NCBI RefSeq assembly: GCF_028435365.1
Contig: NZ_JAGTJJ010000003.1
Span: forward strand, 1 to 64,000
DNA: 64,000 nt
Origin: Polyangium jinanense
GTDB lineage: Bacteria; Myxococcota; Polyangia; Polyangiales; Polyangiaceae
Reading direction: 5' to 3'
In this document: piece by piece, positions 17,669 to 24,823 of the stretch
Position numbering within the stretch: position 1 is the stretch's first letter
Layout: every line of letters begins with the position of its first letter
Notes under the pieces: model-generated
Seen by the model: only the letters and a program-made list of their open reading frames with translations
Databases searched by the model: none
What the model was told of the DNA's origin: nothing
Program-made: the position numbers and the translations under genes

Positions 17669-18964
17669 ATGTTGAAGGACACGCCGTCGGGGAGCTCGTC
17701 CCATTTCGCCTCGGGAGCGTGGTCTGCTCTCGATGCGCTCACGGATCCGGTGGCGCTCGTCGACGCGCGTGGGGGAATTCGTTACGCCAACCTCGCCTGG
17801 TATCGGCTCGCCGACGACGCCGAGCCGGGGCCGCGGAGCCGCGAGCTCGCCACATCCACGCCCCCGGATGCGATGCTCGACATTCACGAGACGAACCGAG
17901 AGGCCATGCGCGCTGGCATCGCCGAGGTGATCGCGGGCAGACGCGCGCGCTTCGACCTGGAGCTCGGCACGTGCGTTGCGGCGGACGAGGCCGAGCGGTG
18001 GTTTTCGCTCGTCGTCACGCCGTGCCCGGTCGACCCGGAAGGCGGGGCGCTCGTCCATCTTCGCGACGTGACCGCGCAGAAAAAGACGGAGAGCGCGCTC
18101 CGCGCGAGCGAGGAAGGTTTGCTCTGGGCCCAGGAGATCGGAAGAATGGGCAACTGGGACTGGGACATTCCCACGGGGGGCTTGACCTGGTCCGACCAGA
18201 TCTTCCGCATCTTTGGCTACGAGCCGCAGAAGTTCGACGTCAGCTATCAGGCGTTCGTGAACACGATTCACCCCGACGATCGCGACATGGTCGTGGTGGC
18301 CGTGAACAAGGCCGTGAACGAGCGCGCCCCTTACAGCATCGAGCACCGCATCGTGTTGCCGACGGGCGAGGTCCGCGTCGTCCACGAGCAGGGCAAAGTC
18401 TTCTACAGCGATTCGGGCGCGCCGCTGCGAATGCTCGGCACCGTGCAAGATGTCACGGAGCGCAAACAGTCCGCCGATATCATTCGCTTCCAGGCCGTGC
18501 AGCTCGAGCAAGAGCTCGCGGCGCGCGAGGAGGCCGAGCGGGCGCGTACGGCCTTGCAGGACGAGGTGATCCGCGTGCAGCGCGCGCTCCTCGAAGAGCT
18601 GTCCACGCCCCTCATCCCCATCCGCGAGGACATCATGGTGCTGCCGCTCATCGGCGCCATCGACGCTCGCCGCGCCGATCAGATGCTGGAGACGGTGCTG
18701 CATGCGGCCGTGGCGAAGCAGACGCGCGTCGTGATCATCGACATCACCGGCGTCAGGCAGGTGGATACCCACGTCGCCAATACGCTCATGCGCACGGCGC
18801 AGGCGCTCGGGCTCGTCGGCGCGCAGGTCGTGCTGACGGGGATCCGGTCGGACGTCGCTCGGACCTTGGTCGAGCTCGATGTGCCGCTCACATCGCTGGT
18901 CGTTCGTGGCACGCTGGCGAGCGGTATCGCCTACGCCACGGGTCAGGCCGGAAAACGGCGCTGA
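17669..18964 (+). CDS. PAS-PAS-STAS sensor protein (RsbR-like)
   Basis: 431 aa, cytoplasmic. A PAS domain at ~18-132 and a PAS fold-3 type domain at ~150-255 (NWDWDIPTGGLTWSDQIFRI), then a helical linker at ~258-300 and a STAS domain at ~310-420. The STAS domain resembles RsbR of the stressosome, which binds the partner switch kinase RsbT. Of the two Thr residues phosphorylated in Bacillus RsbRA, the first (in IDTxRA) is Ala333 here, and the second (in VDTHVA) is kept as Thr367. ATG 17669 follows a GGGGGG stretch; an in-frame GTG eight codons earlier is a weaker choice. No rsbS or rsbT lies nearby. A paralogue is at 20626-22248. Confidence 0.9.
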   Translation: MLKDTPSGSSSHFASGAWSALDALTDPVALVDARGGIRYANLAWYRLADDAEPGPRSRELATSTPPDAMLDIHETNREAMRAGIAEVIAGRRARFDLELGTCVAADEAERWFSLVVTPCPVDPEGGALVHLRDVTAQKKTESALRASEEGLLWAQEIGRMGNWDWDIPTGGLTWSDQIFRIFGYEPQKFDVSYQAFVNTIHPDDRDMVVVAVNKAVNERAPYSIEHRIVLPTGEVRVVHEQGKVFYSDSGAPLRMLGTVQDVTERKQSADIIRFQAVQLEQELAAREEAERARTALQDEVIRVQRALLEELSTPLIPIREDIMVLPLIGAIDARRADQMLETVLHAAVAKQTRVVIIDITGVRQVDTHVANTLMRTAQALGLVGAQVVLTGIRSDVARTLVELDVPLTSLVVRGTLASGIAYATGQAGKRR

Positions 18965-18997
18965 CGCCGGCCGGATCGGCTCACATCTGCCGGCGTC
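18963..18997. terminator. Bidirectional hairpin between convergent genes
   Basis: GACGCCGGC at 18963-18971 is exactly inverted as GCCGGCGTC at 18989-18997, with a 17-base loop. It spans both stop codons of the converging PAS-STAS and tetR-type genes. There is no T-run, so it may act as a transcript-end or roadblock hairpin. Confidence 0.5.
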
Positions 18998-19613
18998 GTC
19001 CCTTCGCCTCACGGCACGCCGGCGCCACGCCGAGCACCTTTTCGAGGGCCGCCTCTGCGATCCGACCGAGCGCCTCGCGCTCCATCCCCGTCTTTGCGAG
19101 GAACTCCATCCCCTGATGGACCGCGAGCAAGAGCCGCCCGAGCTCGCGCGCGTCGGTGTCCGGCGCAAGGTCGCCCTCGCCCCGCGCCTGCTCCACAAGC
19201 TCGACGAAGAGGTCCTCCAGGGCTGCGAACGTCTCCCGCGCCCGCGTCCGCACCTCGGGGTCGTGTGATGCGAGCTCCGCGGTGCTGTTGACCAGCAAAC
19301 ACCCGCGCGTATCGCCGAGGGTGGTTTCGGGCGGTCGAGCGGCGGCCTGGAAGAGGTTTCGCAGGCGGTCGATCGCCTTCGCCTCGCTGCCGAGCGCGGC
19401 GCGCATGACCTCGAGGCGCCAGGCGGCGTAGGCGTCGAGGACGGCGAGGAAGAGCTGGCGCTTGTCGCCGAACGCCGCGTAAAGACTGCCCTTTCCGAGC
19501 CCCGTCGCCCGCATCAGGTCGTCGAGCGACGTCGCCGCGTACCCCTTCTCCCAGAACTGGTCCCGCGCGGCCTCGAGCACCTGTTCCACCTCGAACTTAC
19601 GTGGACGACCCAT
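18981..19613 (-). CDS. TetR-family transcriptional repressor
   Basis: 210 aa. N-terminal helix-turn-helix at residues ~8-54 (WEKGYAATSLDDLM, GLGKGSLYAAFGDKR), then a ligand-binding domain with DTRGCLLVNS typical of the TetR subgroup that controls oxidoreductases. I chose ATG 19613 (MGRPRKFE); an in-frame ATG 12 codons upstream would overlap the operator region. It is divergent from a short-chain dehydrogenase gene, with two GACCG-type palindromes between them, so it very probably represses both itself and that gene until a ligand binds. Confidence 0.94.
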   Translation of the reverse strand: MGRPRKFEVEQVLEAARDQFWEKGYAATSLDDLMRATGLGKGSLYAAFGDKRQLFLAVLDAYAAWRLEVMRAALGSEAKAIDRLRNLFQAAARPPETTLGDTRGCLLVNSTAELASHDPEVRTRARETFAALEDLFVELVEQARGEGDLAPDTDARELGRLLLAVHQGMEFLAKTGMEREALGRIAEAALEKVLGVAPACREAKGRRRQM

Positions 19614-19630
19614 ACTTCTCTCTATGGTAC

Positions 19631-19674
19631 TTGACCGATCGGTCCACAAGTCTCATACTGGACCGAGTGGTCAA
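19631..19674. promoter_or_regulatory. Two TetR-type operator palindromes
   Basis: GACCGATCGGTC (19633-19644) is a perfect 12-bp palindrome inside a longer imperfect one (ACTTG to CAAGT flanks). GACCGAGTGGTC (19661-19672) is a close copy, 28 bases away, about three helical turns minus a few bases. They lie 20-60 bases ahead of the regulator start and about 100 bases ahead of the dehydrogenase. Such GACC-N4-GGTC sites are common for TetR repressors. Confidence 0.7.
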
Positions 19675-19773
19675 CAACGCCGACACGAACGACCTCGTCG
19701 TCGGCGACCCAACCTACCACGTCGGCGCGCGTGCCCGGCGGACCAAACCGAACAAAGAAACTGGAGAATGATC

Positions 19774-20523
19774 ATGGGCGCACTCGAAGGAAAAGTTGCC
19801 GTCGTCACGGGCGGGAGCACGGGCATCGGATTCGCCGCGGCCAAGCGATTCGCCGCGGAAGGCGCGCGCGTTTTCATCACGGGCCGGCGTCAAGCCGAGC
19901 TCGACGCGGCGGTCACGGCGATCGGGACGAGCGCCATCGGCGTCCGCGCCGATTCGGCGAACCTCGCGGATCTCGACCGGCTTTATGCCATCGTCGGCGA
20001 GCAGGCGGGCCGCATCGACGTGGTTTTCGCGAATGCCGGCGGCGGCGAATTCGCCCCGCTCGGCGCGATCACCGAGGAGCATTACGACAAAACATTCAAT
20101 ACGAACGTGAAGGGCGTGCTCTTCACGGTGCAGAAGGCATTGCCACTTCTCGTCGACGGCGGCTCGGTCATCCTGAATGCCTCGACCACGGCGACGATGG
20201 GCACCGAGGCGTTCAGCGTCTACAGCGCGACGAAAGCGGCCGTGCGCAATTTCGCGCGGAGCTGGATCCTCGACCTCAAAGCGCGTCGCATTCGCGTGAA
20301 CGTGATCAGCCCCGGACCCATCAAGACCCCGGGCCTCGCGGGGATCGCGCCGACGGAAGAGCAGGCGAAGGCGCTCCTCCAGGGGCTCGCGACCGCGATC
20401 CCTCTCGGCCGGCTCGGCGATCCGGACGAGGTAGGCAAGGCCGCCGTGTTCCTCGCCTCCGACGCGAGCAGCTTCGTCAACGGCGCCGAGCTCTTCGTCG
20501 ACGGCGGGTACGCGCAGATCTGA
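19774..20523 (+). CDS. Short-chain dehydrogenase/reductase, probably TetR-controlled
   Basis: 249 aa, classical SDR: TGGSTGIG near residue 11, NAGGGEF near 85, Ser in LNASTTATMG, YSATKAA for Tyr and Lys, and C-terminal NGAELFVDGGY. The start is the second of two ATGs: GGAG stands seven bases before 19774 and only one base before 19768. Arg in the motif TGRRQAEL after the second strand suggests NADP preference. It is divergent from a TetR gene with two operator palindromes between, an arrangement usual for inducible detoxification reductases. The substrate is unknown. Confidence 0.93.
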   Translation: MGALEGKVAVVTGGSTGIGFAAAKRFAAEGARVFITGRRQAELDAAVTAIGTSAIGVRADSANLADLDRLYAIVGEQAGRIDVVFANAGGGEFAPLGAITEEHYDKTFNTNVKGVLFTVQKALPLLVDGGSVILNASTTATMGTEAFSVYSATKAAVRNFARSWILDLKARRIRVNVISPGPIKTPGLAGIAPTEEQAKALLQGLATAIPLGRLGDPDEVGKAAVFLASDASSFVNGAELFVDGGYAQI

Positions 20524-20625
20524 ACCGCGTCGAGCCGCGTCGGGACCCTGCGTCGAGCGCTTGACGCCCCTGGATGGGTGAGGTGTCGTGATGCCCTCTC
20601 CATCGCAGACGGACAGGAGTGCGAG

Positions 20626-22248
20626 ATGAGCGATCCCTCGGCGAGCACGTATCGCGCGTTTCTCGACAGCCAGGCGCGCGATCTGGCGCTTTCGGTGGCT
20701 CGTGATGCGATGACTGCAGACGCGCTCCTCGGCAAGGCGACGACGGCGGAGGTCGCTGCGTGGTCCGAGGCCGTCGTGGACGCGACGATCGGCGCGCTCG
20801 TCGGGGAAGACGGGGCCGCCGCGCGCGTCACGGCGGCTGCGCTGGACCTCGGGCGGCGCGGGGCGCCCGTCGACGAGGTGCTCCGCGTGCTTTCGGGGGC
20901 CCGGCGTCATTTCCAGCGCGCGCTCCGCGCCGGGCCTGCATCACCGCTCGATGCCGCGGCCTACGCCGACGCGCTCGACAGGCTGCTCGCTACGCACGAT
21001 GAAGCGGCAAGCGCGCTCGCGCGATGCGCCGTCTCGGCCACCGACGCGGCTCGGTGCGATGGCGAAGCGCGTTTTCGCAGCCTGGTGAACGCCGTCAAGA
21101 GCGTCGTGGTGATCATCGGCGAGGACCACACCATTCTCGAATGGAACAGCGAGGCCGAGCGCCTCTACGGTTGGTCGAGGGACGAGATCCTCGGGAAAAA
21201 CTACCTCGAATGGTTCGTCCCCGCGGAGGCGCGGGCCGCGGTCGCGGTCGACATGCGCAAGGTGCTCGGGGGCGAGGAGACGCGCGGCTTCGAGAACCCG
21301 ATCACGTCGCGGGACGGGACCGTCCGTGTCCTGCAATGGAACGTCGGGCGCCTGCGCGACGGCGAGGGACGAGCGATCGCGGTCGTGGCCAGCGGCATCG
21401 ACATCACCGACCACAAACGGGACCGCGAGGCGCTCGACCGGAGCGAGGGGATGCTGCACGCGGTCATGACGAACGCGCCCATCATGCTCTTCGTCAAGGA
21501 TCTCGAAGGACGTTATACCTTGACGAACCGCGCCTTCGACGAGGGGATGGGCTTCGAGCCCAACTTCGCGATCGGCAAGGTGGACACCAAAGTCCTTCCG
21601 CCCGCCGTCCTCGCGAAGCATCGCGCGGATGACCAGAGAGTCTTCGACGCGGGCGGGCCGATCCAGATCGAAACGAACATTCCCACGAAAAATGGCGTGC
21701 GCGTCTTTCTCGGCTCCAAGTTCCCGCTGTTCGACACGAACGGCAAGGCGTATGCGATCTGCGGCATCGCGTCCGACATCACCGATCTGCGGCGCGCCGA
21801 GGCGGAGCAGGCGACGTTCCAGGTCCGGATCATCGAGGCGCAACGCGAGACCTTGCGCGAGCTGTCGACGCCGCTCTTGCCCATTGCCTCGGGCGTCGTG
21901 CTCATGCCGCTCGTCGGCGCCATCGACGAAAGCCGGGCGGCGCTCGTACTCGAGGCGCTGCTCCAGGGCGTGGTCGCGCATCGCGCCGAGGTCGCGATCC
22001 TCGACATCACCGGCGTTCGCACGGTGGACACGCCCGTCGCGCTCGGCCTCGTGCAGGCGGCGCAGGCGGCGGGGCTCCTCGGCGCGGACGTGGTCCTGAC
22101 GGGCGTGCGCCCCGCGGCCGCGCGGACGCTCGTGGAGCTCGGCATCGATATGCGCGGCATCAAGACGGTGAGCACCCTGGAGCAAGGCGTCGCGCACGCC
22201 ATCGGGCGTTCGGGCCGCAGCGCCCATGCGAAGGCGCCGGCGCGGTAG
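20626..22248 (+). CDS. PAS-PAS-STAS sensor protein with helical N-terminal domain (RsbR-like)
   Basis: 540 aa. Residues ~1-140 are helical and resemble the RsbRD N-terminal type; PAS domains follow at ~150-265 (ILEWNSEAERLYGWSRDEI) and ~280-385, then a STAS domain at ~400-525. AGGAGT precedes ATG 20626. In the STAS domain the first RsbRA phospho-Thr position is Glu435 (AIDESRA), which mimics a phosphate, and the second is kept as Thr469 (VDTPVA). The STAS part is a close paralogue of the protein at 17669-18964. It probably senses a signal through its PAS domains and passes it to an RsbT-like switch kinase encoded elsewhere. Confidence 0.9.
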   Translation: MSDPSASTYRAFLDSQARDLALSVARDAMTADALLGKATTAEVAAWSEAVVDATIGALVGEDGAAARVTAAALDLGRRGAPVDEVLRVLSGARRHFQRALRAGPASPLDAAAYADALDRLLATHDEAASALARCAVSATDAARCDGEARFRSLVNAVKSVVVIIGEDHTILEWNSEAERLYGWSRDEILGKNYLEWFVPAEARAAVAVDMRKVLGGEETRGFENPITSRDGTVRVLQWNVGRLRDGEGRAIAVVASGIDITDHKRDREALDRSEGMLHAVMTNAPIMLFVKDLEGRYTLTNRAFDEGMGFEPNFAIGKVDTKVLPPAVLAKHRADDQRVFDAGGPIQIETNIPTKNGVRVFLGSKFPLFDTNGKAYAICGIASDITDLRRAEAEQATFQVRIIEAQRETLRELSTPLLPIASGVVLMPLVGAIDESRAALVLEALLQGVVAHRAEVAILDITGVRTVDTPVALGLVQAAQAAGLLGADVVLTGVRPAAARTLVELGIDMRGIKTVSTLEQGVAHAIGRSGRSAHAKAPAR

Positions 22249-22251
22249 AGC

Positions 22252-23166
22252 TCATCCGCGAGCCTCGGCTCGCTCCACCAGCGCGAGAACCTCGTACGCC
22301 GCGACCGGCTCTTCCGGCAAACCGATCGGCGCGAGATACTCTTTCCGCAGCGCCTCCCCGTCCGCCTGCTCGACCACCAAAAACCCGGCTTCCTTCACGA
22401 ATGCCGGCAGCTGCTCGGGCCGGATTCCCCACCGCATCTGCTCCCCGGCGAATCGCAGCGACGTGCGGATCAACCAATCCAGCGTCCCGAGGTGCGGCCG
22501 TCCGGCGTCGTCTCCGTCCACGTGCGAGAATGCCACGCGGCTCCCCGGCCCCGTGTGCTCGTGGACCGCCCGGAAAAACGCCTTCACGTCCTTCACGTCC
22601 AGATACATGAGCAGCCCCTCGGCCACGACCACGCTCCGCGCGTCGCTCCGCCACGGGGTCGCGCGCAAGATCTCGCCGAGGGATCGCTTGGAGAGATCTG
22701 CCGCGCAGATGTGCAGGTTCGTCCTTTCAAACCCGGCTCCGCGCACCCCCGCCCGCTTCGGCGCGGCCGTCGCCGGCGCATCGATCTCCACGCACGTCAC
22801 CTCCGGATGACGCCTTGCGACGATCGTCGCCAGCGGATCGAATCCTGCGCCCACCACGAGAAGCTGCGTCGCGCCCGCCGCGATGGCTTCTTCCACGGCA
22901 TCCGCCATCCATCGCTTTCGCAGCCCGAACCAGATGAGCTGCCCGCGGGCCGTCCATGCCTCCGCAATCTCGTAGAACCGCTGTGTCCACGGCGCGCGCA
23001 TCATGTCGATCTGCCGCCGCCCGACGGCCCCGGATGCGCGCAGGATCGCCTCCACCGTGGTTGCCGCATCCGCGGGGAGCAGGCCTGCGAAGCGGGGCAC
23101 GGCGTCGATCAGGATCAGGAATCGGGCGATCTTCTTGGCCGTCAGGCTCGGGCGCTCGTGGGGCAT
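22252..23166 (-). CDS. SAM-dependent methyltransferase, leucine carboxyl methyltransferase (PPM1-like) family
   Basis: 304 aa. Family features: LLVVGAGFDPLA for the SAM-binding glycine loop (near residue 120), VEIDAPAT for the acidic ribose contact, VVVAEGLLMYL near 210. Bacterial members of this family methylate varied small molecules or remain unassigned. ATG 23166 begins MPHERPSLTAKK; the frame runs on upstream, but without coding character. It converges on the PAS-STAS gene with only three bases between the stops and follows the di-haem lipoprotein's stop by 22 bases on the other side, so it could belong to that operon's tail. Confidence 0.88.
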   Translation of the reverse strand: MPHERPSLTAKKIARFLILIDAVPRFAGLLPADAATTVEAILRASGAVGRRQIDMMRAPWTQRFYEIAEAWTARGQLIWFGLRKRWMADAVEEAIAAGATQLLVVGAGFDPLATIVARRHPEVTCVEIDAPATAAPKRAGVRGAGFERTNLHICAADLSKRSLGEILRATPWRSDARSVVVAEGLLMYLDVKDVKAFFRAVHEHTGPGSRVAFSHVDGDDAGRPHLGTLDWLIRTSLRFAGEQMRWGIRPEQLPAFVKEAGFLVVEQADGEALRKEYLAPIGLPEEPVAAYEVLALVERAEARG

Positions 23167-23188
23167 GACGTCCCCGAGCGTAGCACCT

Positions 23189-24823
23189 TCACCAATCGAG
23201 CCGCAGCCGCCCGTCCGTGTAGACCTGATTCGTTTTGCCGAGCTCCGTCGACCCGTTCTCGATCGACCGGTGCACGTTCTCCGCGGGCCGGAGCAGCGCG
23301 TCGCGGCCGAGATCAAAACGTTGACCTCGAACGATCACGCGATACGCCTTGTCGAGCGCGAGCGCGCGCTCGCGCGAGGGCAGGAGCAGGAACGCGAGAT
23401 CCCGATCGCCGCCGGGCGCGGCGCGCCGCAGCTCGGATTCCGCGAGGGCTCCGCCGGGGAAGAAGCGCGCGAGCATCTCCTCGTTCGCGCGGAGCTCGTC
23501 GCCTCCGCCCACGCGACGCAGATACGTCAGCACCTCGGGCTCTGCATGTCCGAGCTCCGGTACGTCTTGCATGCCGCGCAGGTCTTGCATGCGAAACCCT
23601 TCCGCTCCCGGCACCTTGCGCGCGAACGCGAACGTCTGATCGACCGTCACCCCGAGCGCGGAATGACAGCCCATGCAGAATCGATGCTCCTCGTCGGTCG
23701 CGAGCCGCAGCCGCCCCTCGGCGTCCTCGATGAACCCCTGCAATTGCCAGCCGAACGCATTCCGCAGCCCGCTCGTCGCCGACCCCGTGTACACGGGCAG
23801 GAGCCCCTCGTCCTTCTCGTCCTGTTCTTTCTCGTAGGCCCGCAGGAGCGCCCATCGATCGAGCTTCAGCACCTTGCGTGAATATCGGAGCTCCTTCATG
23901 CGCCGCGCGACGTACCCGGGCGCGTCGGGATCCAGGTAGCGGACCGAATGCAAGAACTCCACGCCGCGCGGGTAGATCCCGCGTTCGAGCGGCTCGCTCG
24001 AAGCGCCGCCCGCGTACGTGCGTGGCAAGCGCCGCACGCGCGTCACGCCCGCGGAGAGCGCACCATCGCCGTCGAGATCCTCGCCGAGCAGACGCTCGTC
24101 CACCGGCTCGATCGTGCGATCGATCCGATCCGCCGGCGCATCCGGATCCGTCGTGATCGCGGCTTCGAGCAGCGACAGGTTCAGCGTGTAGATCGCGCGT
24201 GACGGCGCGCCGCGTTCGTCCTTGCGAAACGCCTCGGGCAAACGGATGAACACGTCGTCCGTGCTCCCGTTCGTGGGCCAGAACGTCCCGGGAAACGGCT
24301 TGAATCGGACGGCACGAAAGCCGCTCCCGTCCCGCGCAAAACCCTCGTCGTCGAAGCCGCGATCGAGATCGAGATCCGGCACGTAGCCTTCGTACCCGCG
24401 TGCGCCCGCGAGCGCGCGCCGGAGCGGCGTGTAGTTGTCCTCGCGCACGTAGCGGAGGATCTCCTCGTCCGACATCCGCGCGATCTCCGCGCTTCGATCG
24501 ACGAACAGGTTCTCGTAGTGGTTCGTGAGGGCCGCGTCCGAGAACGCGTATTCCTCCTGCAAATGCGCATCCGCGCGCACGTTCGACCCGTGCGCGCTCG
24601 TGTGGCAGACCCAGCACGGGTTCGAGGTCCCGCCGGTCTTCGTGTAACAGAGCGGCGGCACCGAGGCCTCGGGGTTGTGCACGACCCCGCTGGCCTCGCG
24701 GGCGCGCGCGAGCGGGTCGTAAAGGCCCTCGGCGGCCCGCTCCTCGCGTCGAGCGCAGGCGCCCGCCACGAGGCCCACCAGGAGCCCGCAGACGAGTAAG
24801 GACGCGGCCGCGCGGCGCTTCAC
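23189..24823 (-). CDS. Di-haem c-type cytochrome lipoprotein
   Basis: 544 aa. Start GTG 24823 overlaps the phoX stop (GTGA), so translation is coupled. A lipoprotein signal ends VAGAC near residue 20. Two haem-attachment motifs are present: CWVCH at 70-74 and CMGCH at 383-387, 313 residues apart. I do not recognise the rest of the chain, but it is large and rich in charged, probably calcium-friendly loops (DLDGDGALS). It should be anchored outside the cytoplasm and carry electrons or form a redox enzyme. The longer 998-codon frame covering it reads through the phoX gene in the wrong frame and is not real. Confidence 0.85.
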   Translation of the reverse strand: MKRRAAASLLVCGLLVGLVAGACARREERAAEGLYDPLARAREASGVVHNPEASVPPLCYTKTGGTSNPCWVCHTSAHGSNVRADAHLQEEYAFSDAALTNHYENLFVDRSAEIARMSDEEILRYVREDNYTPLRRALAGARGYEGYVPDLDLDRGFDDEGFARDGSGFRAVRFKPFPGTFWPTNGSTDDVFIRLPEAFRKDERGAPSRAIYTLNLSLLEAAITTDPDAPADRIDRTIEPVDERLLGEDLDGDGALSAGVTRVRRLPRTYAGGASSEPLERGIYPRGVEFLHSVRYLDPDAPGYVARRMKELRYSRKVLKLDRWALLRAYEKEQDEKDEGLLPVYTGSATSGLRNAFGWQLQGFIEDAEGRLRLATDEEHRFCMGCHSALGVTVDQTFAFARKVPGAEGFRMQDLRGMQDVPELGHAEPEVLTYLRRVGGGDELRANEEMLARFFPGGALAESELRRAAPGGDRDLAFLLLPSRERALALDKAYRVIVRGQRFDLGRDALLRPAENVHRSIENGSTELGKTNQVYTDGRLRLDW

